64,000 nucleotides of DNA, from contig CP136896.1 of NCBI GenBank assembly GCA_034359265.1, positions 13,175,501 to 13,239,500 on the forward strand, given 5' to 3'. Below the pieces are notes generated by a model. The model was not told the DNA's origin. It was given only the letters and a program-made list of their open reading frames with translations, and made no database searches. Shown here piece by piece: positions 24,652-35,445 of the stretch; the first letter of the stretch is position 1, and every line of letters starts with the position of its first letter. The position numbers and the translations under genes were made by a program. This DNA is from Canna indica (lineage: Eukaryota; Streptophyta; Magnoliopsida; Zingiberales; Cannaceae).

Positions 24652-26468
24652 TTATTGCTATGACTATATAATAATCTTTGTTAGGCAGGGTGCATATAAG
24701 TCATTAATATATTGTTTCAAGGAAATCCAAAAAAATTACAAAGCAAACTTTCATATTAGTTGCAATAATTTTCTGTAACATTTTTTAAGTCTAATATTCA
24801 ACAATTTTTTTTGGAATTGAGATAACTGTAATGAAAATTCCCGGATCAAAATCATGATTGCTTAAATTCCTAGATTAGACCTAAAATTCATAATACTCAT
24901 TTTATCCGTCCGCAAAAATCTCTAATTGATTAAAGATTTTTGCGCAAAATTTTAAAAAAATATAATTCTAATAAATATATTTTAATTCATAAAATTTATT
25001 TTTTATGATATAAAAGAGGTGCTAGGGTCTTAAAAATAAATATTTTGGATGAAAACTTTCTAATGCATTAGAGACTTTCACCCAAAGTCTAAAAAATTAA
25101 TTTTAAATTAAAAATAGTAAAATATTTTCATCCAAAATATTCTTTCTGACATTGGTACAATTTTTATATCATAAAAATATATTTTATGAATTGAAATGAT
25201 TTTTTAGAATTATGAATCTATTCTAGGTATTGGGCAAAAGTTTCTAACACTTCAGAGATTTTTGCTTAAAGTTTATAATACTATATTTAAATTGAAAATA
25301 GTAAATTATTTTGATATCATAAAAAATATATTTCATAAATTAAAATTAATTTTTTTAAAGTTATAAAGTTATTTTAGACTTTGGGCAAAAGTATCTAATA
25401 ACTAGACTTTTCTCTGAAGTCTATCTATAAAACTAAATTTAAACTAAAAATAATAAAATATTTTAGTTCAAAATATTTTTTTTAGACCCTAGTACATTTT
25501 TTACATTATAAAAAATATATTTCATGAATTAATTTTTTTTAGAATTATAAATCTATTCTATAATTTGGGCAAACCCTAACCCAACAGTTTATCACACTAA
25601 ATTTAAATTAAAATATAATACTAATTTTAAATTAAAAATAATAAAATATTTTGACCACAATTTTTTAAGACCTTAACATATTTTTTATATCATAAAAATA
25701 TATTTCATGAACTGAAATGACTTTTTTTAGAGTTATGAAGTTAACAATGAAATATTTTGATCCAAAATATTTTTTTAAACATTGGCGCCTCTTTTATGTC
25801 ATATAAAACATATTTCATGGATAAAAATATTTTTTTAGAGTTATGAATATGTTATAGATTTTGGGTAAAAGTCTCTCTCATAAGTCATAACTCTAAAAAA
25901 TTAATTATAATCTATAAAAGTATATTTTTTATGATATAAGAGATGTATTATGGTCTAAAAAGATACTTTGGATCAAAAGTCTGTAACACATTAGAAAAAT
26001 TTGACCCAATGTTTGTAACACAAAATTTAAATTGAAAATGATAAAATATTTTGGTCCATTTTTTTTTTTAAGACCCTAGCACCTCCTTTTCTATTATAAA
26101 AAATATATTTTATAAATTAAAATAAATTTTTAGAATTATGAAGCTTCTTTTATTTTTTTTTGGCAAAAGTCTCTAATGCATTAGAGACTTTTGTGGTTGG
26201 GAAAAATGATATTATGACTTTTAGATTTCAGATCTAGAAATTTAAGTAATCATATTTTGGATATGAAAATTTTCATTAAAGTTATTCGAGCTCCAATAAA
26301 TTGATTTTCAATATTTTGGTATAGATATACACAATGTTGAATCAGATGAAGCAATTATTTTGATGAGCAAAATGTTACTTTTTGATATGCAAATTATAAG
26401 TAAGATTTCGACTGCCACTAATGAAGTAATGAAAGGGGAGACGAAAAAGAAAAAACTAAGAAATATGT
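24652..26468. repeat. Degenerate AT-rich repeat field, direct and inverted units
   Basis: A unit containing ATCATAAAAAATATATTTCA, then TTAGAATTATGAA, then TTGGGCAAAAGTCTCTAA recurs near 25172, 25317, 25514, 25692, 25800 and 26095 at spacings of about 110-300 bases. Inverted copies are near 24980-25080 and 25895-25985. No ORF. It looks like an old, scrambled satellite-like or palindromic element; the family is not known to me. Confidence 0.65.
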
Positions 26469-27501
26469 ACACTGGATTGGGAAAAGATACAAAAATGTTC
26501 TAATATTTTTCTCATAGGTACAAAAATGCCCCTAAGGTTTTTTGAGATAAAAAATATCGCTTACGTTATAAAATTGGGTACAAAAATATCCCTATAGGTA
26601 AACAACGTTAATTGAGAGATAATTGAGCTAACGTGGCTGATGATTGAGACTGATGACGTGGACATGTGGCGCGATTCAGGCCAAGATATTTTCTCACGGG
26701 TACTAAAATATCCCTGACGTTTTCTCACGGGTACTAAAATGTCCCTAACATTTTCTCACGGGTATAAAAATACCCCTAATATTTTCTCACGGGTACTAAA
26801 ATACCCCTAATATTTATTTTGGAGTTAAAATACCCCTGAGGTTATTGAAAATGGTACAAAAATGACACCAAGTCAACTTTTGTTAGGTGAGACTTAATGA
26901 AGATGTCATGAATACTGATAGAGATGTTGATTTTACACGAAAATTCGATTAATTGAAAAATTGATTTGAAACCGAATCAAATTTTTTTATTAACCGATTT
27001 GATGGTTTCAGTTTCCATTTTTATTTTCTAAATTTTCAATTTTTGATTACAGTTTCAGTTTTGATTTCTTATGTGTCGCTTATGTGGCAATTTTCTCTCT
27101 GCATATGCGTCATGTGTAAAGTCAACATCTTTGTCGGCATCCACGACATCTTCGTTAAGTCTCACCTAACAAAAGTTAGTCTGGTGTCATTTTTGTACAA
27201 TTGTCAATAACCTCAGATGTATTTTAGCTCCAAAATAAATGTTAGAAGTATTTTAGTACCCGTGAGAAAATATTAGAGATATTTTTGTACCCGTGAGAAA
27301 ACGTTAGGATCATTTTAGTACCCGTGAGAAAATGTCTTGGCCTGCATGCGCACCATATGTCCACGTCATCAGTCCTAGTCATTAGTCACGTGAGCTCCAT
27401 TATCTCTCAATTTAAGTATTTAACGTCGTTTACCTATATGGATATTTTTGTACCCAATTCCATAACGTAAAAGGTATTTTTTATCCCAAAATCTTAGGGG
27501 C

Positions 27502-27750
27502 TAGGCCTATCCATTTGGTTCAACCCGAATCGAACCGAGCCGAATTACCCAAAACCAATTTTTTTTTCTTTGAAAGCCCAACCCGAATCCTAACCGAATT
27601 ACCCAAAAACCGAATAAACCCGAACCGAAATAATTTGGTTCGGTTCGATTCCCTACCCGAAAAAATTGAAATTCCATTTACATGAAAAATACATGAAAAA
27701 ATTAATCGGGTCCGAGTGAAATATCGAGTTCGAGTGTATTAACTATTAAG

Positions 27751-27815
<65 letters not shown>

Positions 27816-27996
27816 GTCCGGTTTTCGATTCGGGTCGGTTCCCGAATTCCAGGAATCGAATCCGAACCGAAAATCAATGTTCGGGTTCGGTTCGGATCAA
27901 GAACCGAACCCATTAGTGTCCAAATCGAACCGAACTGAATAATTCGGTTCGGTTTTTCGGTTTGGTTCGGTGTAAACCGAAATATGGATAGCCCTA
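27502..27996. mobile_element. hAT-type MITE, CCGAACCGAA-type interior
   Basis: TAGGCCTATCCATTTGG at the left pairs with the complement of GGATAGCCCTA at the right. A perfect 8-base duplication TTAGGGGC flanks it (27494-27501 and 27997-28004). The inside is built of CCGAACCGAA/TTCGGTTCGG words and contains a (TA)n microsatellite. It sits in one arm of the foldback element and is therefore younger than it. Confidence 0.9.
27752..27811. repeat. (TA)n microsatellite inside the hAT MITE
   Basis: About 29 uninterrupted TA units. It appears to have expanded within the element after or during its amplification. Confidence 0.95.
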
Positions 27997-28063
27997 TTAG
28001 GGGCATTTTAGTACTCATGAGAAAATATTAGGGGCATTTTTGTACCTTATCCCACACTAGATT

Positions 28064-29317
28064 TGTCAAATGAGTATAATTAGAAATAAATGGTTCCATG
28101 GAAATTGGTCTTTAGGTCTTGGCTTGAGATTTTTTCATATGCTCGTGTATGGATTCGAATTCATGCTTTACCACTGAAACTTTGGAACCCTACTTGAGTT
28201 TCTTTGGTTGCTAATAGTTTGGGTAAATTAATTTTGATTTATTCTTGGTCTTTTGAATTCCAAAGAGGGAAGTACATTTGTATATGTGTTGAAATTGATC
28301 CACGATCGATTAGACAAGGTGTTTGGATTTCAACTCCCAATTATGAGTTTTTTCAACTAGTCATTTGTGAAAATTTACCCTTGGATTATTTTTTGTGTGG
28401 ATTGATTAGGCATCGTGAGAATTCTAGCACTAAGAAATAGTTATTGGCTCGTTGCCCTATGAATTCATTTGATACTGTTATTAAGCTATTAATTCTGATG
28501 CTGGTATGAATTCTACAAATGGTAGTCCTCTTGATGTCAATTTCTAGTCTAATGGGGAAGATTCTAATCATGTATACTCGGATGATTCAGTTAAGGAACC
28601 AATGTAAGGTCCACGGGTTTAGGTTGGGAGGCGACGAGATCGCCAACGACCACCCATGCAAGCATATTCGACACCCGACTCTGGTGTTGAAGGGCCGCAG
28701 GGGAAATCAATCCCGCATAACTTGCACGTGGATGCCTCAATGGAATCTAAACCCAAAAATGAGAGTACCGTTCGGGATGTGGATGTTAATAAAGCCTATT
28801 TGGCTCATTTCAATCAATCGGGTAACTCTAGGAATAGGGTTAATAAACCTAACTTAAGATGAGACCTGAATTCACCCCGTCAATCGAACCCAAGTACTTC
28901 TCAATACCCTATTTTAGCAGTCCCAACTTTTTCTCGTGAGAAAATTTCCCCCAAACCTAAGTCGGCTACAAACCCTAGAAAAAACTTTGGTACTTCCAAT
29001 GATGTCTCCATACCTACCTCCTCGATTCAAAGATCCTTCGATCGGATGGTCTAGGAAGTATTTCTCCTTTTCAGGCAACTTCACCATCATCAAACTCATA
29101 ATCTTTAAGATGAGGTAAATCACAAAAACTCCCTTTGTCATATAAGCAAGACAAAGCTAAGAGTTTCTTAACTAGACCATCTTATATCAAAAGACCTAGA
29201 TCAGATAATATTCACTCCTACATTTGACACTATGGACAATCAGGGTAGTACTTCCTCCCTCATATCTTTATGAATATTGTAACTTGGAATGTCCTAGGGG
29301 CGCTTAGGTGCCCTGTT
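28064..29317 (+). pseudogene. LINE fragment: ORF1 and first codons of ORF2
   Basis: Conceptual translation with stops shows the plant LINE ORF1 (DUF4283-type) pattern: ARVWIRIHALPLKLWN, SLVANSLGK, YICICVEID, then a decayed zinc knuckle (ENLPLDYFLCGLIRH) near 28366-28420. ORF2 starts at 29270 with MNIVTWNVLGALRCPV, the usual opening of the LINE endonuclease. It is cut at 29318 by a copia LTR. The left side joins the foldback element, whose target duplication lies in this LINE or just before it. Confidence 0.75.
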
Positions 29318-30282
29318 TATTGGCCTAAAGTTTTCATCCTTGATTTTGATGATAACAAACTCATAACTAATGTCTAAGTGAAAAATAACTTTAGGTTCCA
29401 AGTTGAGTAGTACGTGACATTCGCAAATGGAAGATCGGCGCGAAATCGAAAAAATCCAAGTTGACATTGATTGATGCTCAAAAGATAAAGAAATATTAGT
29501 GTCTAGGTTCTTTGCTCTAGATTCATTGTAAAATCCTCAATAGGCATGATAGTGAAGAAGAAAATCAAACTTGAAAACCAAAACTCAAGTCAAAACCCAA
29601 CCTATGCTGAAACTGCACTATTTGTAATTTTGATCGACCCCTCGGTTGACCGACCTTTGACCAAACATCGACCAATGGCATAACGACTATTTCTGTAGCC
29701 GCTGAAACCCCCTCTACTTGAGCCATATGTTCTTGTTTCCCTATAAATAAGGGTTGTTAGCCTTCCTTCAGAGTGGTTGTTGATATTAAGCCATATTTTG
29801 ATCAAGCTTTAAATGTGCCATCCTCTCAAAACCCTAGCCTTAAACCCTATCCTTCTTTATTGAGCCTCAACCCTTGAACGATTCACCACCAAAAACATCA
29901 AGTGAGCTAAGATTTCAAGTTTGGAGCTAATTATTGTTGTTTTATTTATTTTCTAAGTTTTCATTTATTTTGATTTTTTTTATTGTAATTTAAAAGTTGT
30001 AATTGACCTATGTTGTTAGGTCAAAATTAGAGTAGTTGCCTTGGTGTATAGATATAAATCCACTTGTGTAACTAGATTTTATGGTTGCCTTAGAGCTTCG
30101 GGTCAGAAGGTGCCTTCGGGGAGAAGATAGTACACTTTCAGTGTAAATCCTCTTGTAGGAACCTCAATACTTAGTGAATTCAATTGAAATACTAAGTAGG
30201 ATGCTTAGATAGTGAATGTAGGCTTCGTTAAAAGTCGAAACACTATAAATAAGTATGTTAGCATTGATTTAATTGTGTGTGG
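29318..30282 (+). mobile_element. Copia-type LTR fragment (copy E)
   Basis: It starts TATTGGCCTAAAG, with the conserved TTTTGATGATAACAAACTC shortly after, shared with the other LTRs of this family in the window (43815, 45530). It contains the CTATAAATAAGG TATA region near 29740. It ends where a second LTR begins (TGTTGGCCTAATA at 30283), so it is truncated by about 0.6 kb relative to full copies of about 1.6 kb. Confidence 0.7.
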
Positions 30283-30790
30283 TGTTGGCCTAATATTTTT
30301 AACATTGATCTTAATTTCGATTATGATGATAGTAAACTCGAAACTAACATTTCATTCATAAATAATTTTAGATTCCAAGTCGAGTTGCACGACGTCTGTG
30401 ATATGAAGATCGGCGCAAAATTAGAAAAATCAAAAGGACGTTGGTCGATGCACTCAGAAGTCGGAGAAGAGTTAGGTTTAGGTTTATTGGTTTTAGATAT
30501 AATGTATTATTCTCATTAAGTGTATTGATGATGAAGAAACTACCAAAACCCAAAACCCAAACGGCGAAATTTTGCCTTGAGTGAAATTTCGACCGATCAT
30601 CAGCCGAAGCTCAATCAACTGAGCTTCGTCCGAGGAGTGGCCGAAGTTCCCAACGATTGAATTTTCAACTATTAGAACTTGTTGATCCCGAGTTTTAACT
30701 TTATATATGCATATATAAACTCATTGACAACCTTCCTATGAGCCTCTAACACTTATTGAGCAATCATTTGACACCAAAGAGCTTTGTTTG
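30283..30790 (+). mobile_element. Copia-type LTR fragment (copy F, left part)
   Basis: It starts TGTTGGCCTAATA and keeps the family order (GATGATAGTAAAC, then a TCGA-rich tract). It breaks off near 30790, where gypsy coding sequence begins. A matching later part of the same LTR type appears at 37656-37775 beyond the gypsy element, with about 270 bases of LTR missing between them. Confidence 0.65.
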
Positions 30791-30839
30791 AGCCATATTC
30801 TTTGAAACACCTTTTGGCATGTGACATATTCACAGATCA

Positions 30840-31496
30840 CAAGAGCCTCCAATATCTATTTTTGTAGAAGGATATGAACTTGAGGTAGCGGAGATGGCTT
30901 GAGTTGTAGAAAGATTATGACCACACTATTTAGTATCACCCAGGGAAGGCAAATGTAGTAGCAGATGCTTTGAGCAAAAAATTGATGGCCGGGTAGCTTA
31001 GCCCACTTGGCCGTGAGTAGGAGATCCTTGGGCAAAGAGCTAGTGGTGAATTGGGTCCAGGGGACTTGTTATCTGTGGCTGATTCTGGTGGATTGGTGGC
31101 ACACATGCGTGTACTGTCCACTTTGATTGATATGTTACGAACGGCTCAGGTTGAGGAAGCTTTTTGTTCCCTGACGAAAGATCTGGCTATAAGAGATGAT
31201 GCAGAAGGTTTCAGGGTGGACTCCGAGGGGATTCTCAGATACATAGATAGGATTGTGGTACCAAACATGACAGAGATCTGTAGGTGGGTACTAGAGGTGG
31301 CCCATTGCTCCACTTATACTATGCATCTGGAGGCCACCAAGATGTACCGAGATCTAAGGCAGCACTACTGGTGGAAATGGATGAAACAGGAGGTGGTAGA
31401 GTTCATATCTAAATGTTTGGTCTGCCAGCAGGTAAAGGCTGAACACTTTAGACCCGCGGGGTTGTTGCAAAATCTTGAGGTACCAGAATAGAAATG
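30840..31496 (+). pseudogene. Gypsy RNase H end and integrase zinc-binding domain
   Basis: Translation with stops gives FTDHKSLQYLF, then RRWLEL and YHPGKANVVADALSKK, the RNase H end, with TAG where Q or L is expected. From 31051 an open frame carries the HHCC zinc finger: AHCSTYTMHLEATKMYRDLR, then HYWWKWMKQEV, and CLVCQQVK. It ends at PE followed by TAG, where the family has PEWKW, right at the solo-LTR insertion. Confidence 0.85.
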
Positions 31497-33834
31497 TGTT
31501 ATGCCCAAAAATCCTAAATAATATTTTATTACTTAGCAAGGGACCGTGGGCCCGAGTTAGCGCGGATTAGCATCGAGTCATAGAATTTAATTCGGGTAAG
31601 CTTTTAAATGAAGAAAAATTTAGAGAAAATATAGTTATTTTATTTTTGTGATTTAGCATACTAGGATGATAGAGGGTCTTGAGACGAATTCAGCAGTTCA
31701 ATCAGAACTCGAATCGGAGTTAGAACGGGTTAGATACGAGCTAGTTTAGTCGGTTAAATTAAGTGATGGCATTTTGGTCATTTGGACCAAACAGAAGCCT
31801 ATAAAATAGAACCTGGCGTGTGGCCAGGGGTTTTTCCACATGCCACCCGAGGTTCAAGAGGAGGAGAGGGAGAGGCACCGCCGAGTGGAGGAGGAGGAGT
31901 TTCGGTGCTGGGTTTCACAAGATCGTCGACATTCAACGTAGGAAGACCCTTAGCTTCTTCTTCCTTCCCGGTTTCTCCAAAAGAGGTGAGTGGATTAGCC
32001 TTCTTTCTCCTCTTTTCTTCATCAGCCATGCCACCCCTATGTCACGGGGTTCTTGTAGTTTTCATCGGGTTTTTCGTAAATTGAATTGACTAATCGCGTT
32101 GAGAGTTTTTCCGTGATCGCAATGATTCTATCGGATCGATTTTTGGGTGATTGGCTGCCCTTTTTCTTTTGAATTCTTGATGGTTTCTTTGTGGAATCTT
32201 GATGGTTGTTGAGAGTTCTTGGTGGTGGTTGGATATCTTAAGGAAAGGAAGGGTTTTGGGGAAGAACTAGGGTAGGTCGACCCTTTATGGCCCTTTTGGT
32301 GCCCTAGGGTGGCTGGCCAATTAGGGGTAGCTTGGAAAATAAAAATAAAAATAGGATTTTTATACCTTAGGGATATACTTTAGGGCACATTAGATCTCTT
32401 CTACACTTTAGAGAAATTGTAGAGACATACAAGTACGAAATTGAGTGCCTTAGAGACCCTAGAACCCTAGGACGACCTTAAGGTAAGCCGACCCCTAGGG
32501 AACCCAAGGAGGCCGAACCCTCTATGCCCCTAGAGCACTCGAGTAGAGGGGTTTTCCGGCCCTAGGGTACATGACTAGGGGAGGGCTAAAGTCGGGCTTA
32601 AACCACGTAGGAAAATTAGGAGGTGTTGTATTGTTTACATCTTATACATGCTTGTTTTTCCTACGACGTTTGGAGGTGTTGTGCCTTAATTTCATGCTCA
32701 TTGTGTACGATGTGATTTCATGATTTGAGCATCATTATATATATATATATGCGTGGGTGTGATGTATTGCGAGAGGAGACGGAGGTGAAGGTATGCCCTA
32801 GACATACCCTTGTTACCTATTGTGCACATCATTATTATGCTCATTTATCTATATATATACCTGCGTGTGTAATGTTGTGATGTGTGTGTTGTATTTCCCG
32901 AAAGCCTCGCTGGTGCGGGGAAGGTATGCCCCAAGAAGACAACGTTGGCCTTATTTTGGAAGTTTGGTTGGTGCGGGGAGATCATACCCCAAGGAGATAG
33001 TTCGGAGACCCGAGTAAGTGAGGGGAACGTATGCCCCAATAGGCTAGCTTGAAAGAACCAGTGTCAGTGAGGGGAGGGCATACCCCAACAGGCTGACACT
33101 GAGCTGGGTGGTAGAGCGATGGCCACCGTCTACATACCCTATGTGGCTACGTGGGACCTATGGGTCCAGAGGTGATTCATGTGGATGATTGCATTGAGCA
33201 TGTGGATGATCGCATGGAGCATATATATTATATGTGGTAGCATTTTCTTCCAGGTTGCCATATGTTGACGAGGATGATTGTACTGCTAAAATAAATGCTC
33301 AAAATAAAATTATGCTTTATGTTCTTATGCTTACCTGTATGCTTTTGATTACTGCATGATGATGATGACGTAGTGAAAATTGAGGACTGATCTACTCACT
33401 AAGTCAAAGTTGGACTTACCCCTCAATCTGTTATTTTGCAGCACATGAGTTAGATCAGAGAGGTACCGGGGTGCAGTAGCGTGGCTGGTGGCGGCAGGAC
33501 AACGAGTCTCATGACATGTCATGGTTGAGGGGGATACCGAGTCCTTTTCTTTGTTTCTTTGAGTCATTGAGTCATGTTGAGTCGATTTATTTGTTTTCAC
33601 ATTTTTATTACTTGAGATGTCTAGATTAGTAGTTGAACTTTGAAATCGATTTGAACTCTTACTATTTATTGAATTGGTGATATAGGGTTTATTTGGAGTT
33701 AAATGTTTCTTTTTAAATTCTTGAGATATTATTAAATGTTCAAGTCTGGTTTATGTGTTATGTGGTTTGAGTTGGGTTAGGCTTCGGGGTACGTGGCGTA
33801 TCCTGGCCGATCATACTGGGTTTGGGGTATGACA
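31497..33834 (+). mobile_element. Solo gypsy LTR inside the gypsy integrase
   Basis: It begins TGTTATGCCCAAAAATCC and ends GGGGTATGACA (TG...CA), 2338 bases. It is the same family as the 3' LTR at 35446-37655. The flanks AAATG (31492-31496) and AAATC (33835-33839) match at 4 of 5 bases and correspond to the same two integrase codons (Lys-Trp), so the site was duplicated by insertion. It has a TATAAAATA box near 31800 and four GGGG...CCCC hairpin units at 32917-33086. No coding region. Confidence 0.85.
32917..33086. repeat. Four tandem GGGG(N8)CCCC hairpin units in the LTR
   Basis: Units such as GGGGAAGGTATGCCCC start at 32917, 32975, 33022 and 33071 (spacing 58, 47, 49). Each can pair its G and C blocks. 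The same four-unit array is present in the sister LTR at 36797-36966. Confidence 0.8.
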
Positions 33835-34883
33835 AAATCAAAGAAAACTACCATTGACTTTATTACCGGGTTACCGAGCTTAGAGAAAGGAAATAACTCT
33901 ATCTGGATAGTGGTGGATCGCTTGATCAAATCGGCACACTTTATTCCGGTGAAGACCACTTTCTATGCCGATCAGTATGCACGGTTATTTCTTGACCATA
34001 TTGTGGCTTACCATGGGATCCCAGTGATGATCATATCCGACCGAGGCACACAGTTTACCGCTCGATTCTAGTAGTTGTTTCAAGATGCTCTGGGTACGCA
34101 GGTGCGGTTCAGTACCACTTTCCATCCTCAAACGGACGGACAGTCGGAGAGGACCATTCAGACACTTGAGGATATGCTGAGGGCGTGCGTGATGGACCTG
34201 GAGGGTAGTTGGGAGAGGCATTACCTTTAGTATAGTTTGCCTATAATAACAGCCATCATAGTAGTATCGATATGACCCCATTTGAGGCTTTAAGCGGGCA
34301 CATGTGTAGGTCGTCGGTAGGCTGGTTTGAGGCCGGTGGCTCCCAAATGCTGGGGTCAGACTTGATTCATGACACTGTTGAGAAAGTAAAGCTGATCAAG
34401 GAACGACTTTCTAGCAACTCAGAGTCGTCAAAAGATGTATGCTGATGGTAAGGCTCGTGACGTAGAGTTTCAGGAAGGGGATTCGGTTTTCCTAAAGGTG
34501 TCCCCTATAAAGGAGGTTGTGCGCTTTGGGAGGAAGGGAAAGTTGAGTCCCAGATTCATCGTGCCCTTCCCTATCTTGTGGCGCAGAGGAGCGATTGCTT
34601 ATGAGTTGGCTCTACCGCCTAGCATGGACCGGGTGCATCCAATTTTCCATGTATCCATGCTTAATTTGTATGTTCGGGATGAGTTCCATATTCTAGATGT
34701 TGCTGCAGTGGAGGTTGATTCGACCATTTCCTATGAGGAGCAGCCTATAGATATCCTAGACAAGCAGGTGAGGAAGCTAAGGTCCAAAGAGGTCCCCATT
34801 GGTGAAAGTTCGTTGGAAGCACCATTCAAGGTAGGAGGCCACTTGGGAGGTCGAACAAAATATGAGAGAGAAGTACTTGTACC
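33835..34883 (+). pseudogene. Gypsy integrase core and C-terminal domain
   Basis: TTIDFITGLPSLEKGNNSIW, then VDRLIKSAHFIPV and ISDRGTQFTARF carry the first two catalytic Asp; [18 protein letters not shown] after a TAG codon carries the Glu. A frameshift near 34225 is followed by FAYNNSHHSSIDMTPFEAL in another frame. From 34435 the GDSVFLKVSP and KLSPRFIVPF blocks form the C-terminal domain. The frame runs into a hAT MITE at 34884; the tail resumes at 35371. Confidence 0.85.
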
Positions 34884-35362
34884 TAGGGGTGTTCACAGGT
34901 CGGGTCGGGTTTAGGGAAAAAATTGATCCGACCCGACCAAGTATAATCGGGTCGGGTCGGGTCAGGTTAAAAAATTTTCACCTCTCAAACCCGACCCGAC
35001 CCAACCCGACCTAGGTCGGGTCGGGTCGGGTAGTCGGGTTTACCCCTTTAGGAAAAAAAAAGTTTTTAACAATATTTTTTTTAAAAAAATTAAAAATAAT
35101 TAAAAATAAATATTTTTTTAATATAAATATTTTAAAAATAATTAAAAATATAAAAAATTTGGGTAATTGGGTCGGGTCTCGGGTAATGGGGTTTTAAATA
35201 TTGAAACCCGAACACGACCCGATTATAATCGGGTTTCAAATATTTGAAACCGACCTGACCCGACCCGATTGGGACCCGACCCAACCCAACCCGATTGGTT
35301 TGGGTTAGGTCGGGTCAGTTTTTCGGGTTCATTGGGTCGGGTTTGACCCATGAACAGCCTTA
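34884..35362. mobile_element. hAT-type MITE, GGGTCGGGTC-type interior, in gypsy integrase
   Basis: TAGGGGTGTTCACAGGTCGG at the left pairs with the complement of CATGAACAGCCTTA at the right. A perfect 8-base duplication CTTGTACC flanks it (34876-34883 and 35363-35370). The inside is reiterated GGGTCGGGTC/GACCCGACCC with an AT-rich middle. Integrase tail sequence continues after it. Confidence 0.92.
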
Positions 35363-35427
35363 CTTGTACCTTTTTGATGCCGAGGTGAGCTTCTTTTCTT
35401 CATCTCAAAATTCGAGGACGAATTTTC

Positions 35428-35445
35428 TTTAAGAGGGAAGGAAAT
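35428..35445 (+). other. Polypurine tract of the gypsy element
   Basis: AAGAGGGAAGGAAA directly precedes the 3' LTR start (TGTATTGCCC at 35446), where second-strand priming is expected. Just upstream, TTCGAGGACGAATTTT is the typical end of gypsy coding sequence. Confidence 0.8.

Larger units (their letters stand above)
26479..28053. mobile_element. Foldback (Mutator-like) element with long inverted arms
   Basis: The left arm (26479 to about 26905) is repeated in inverted order at about 27140-27501 and 28005-28053. Both arms contain TTTTCTCACGGGTACTAAAAT units, the GACGTGGACATGTGG segment and the terminal GGGATAAGGTACAAAAATG. The flanks ACACTGGATT (26469-26478) and ACACTAGATT (28054-28063) match at 9 of 10 bases, which fits the 9-10-bp duplication of Mutator-like elements. 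No transposase is present. A younger hAT MITE splits the right arm. Confidence 0.8.

Noticed and set aside
31782..32089. Three overlapping frames within the solo gypsy LTR
   Set aside because: They fall in the LTR leader region on both strands and have no counterpart in the sister LTR frame.
32917..33086. Regularly spaced GGGG...CCCC units as a CRISPR-like array
   Set aside because: Units are degenerate, are present in both LTRs of a retrotransposon, and the host is a plant; an LTR structure explains them.
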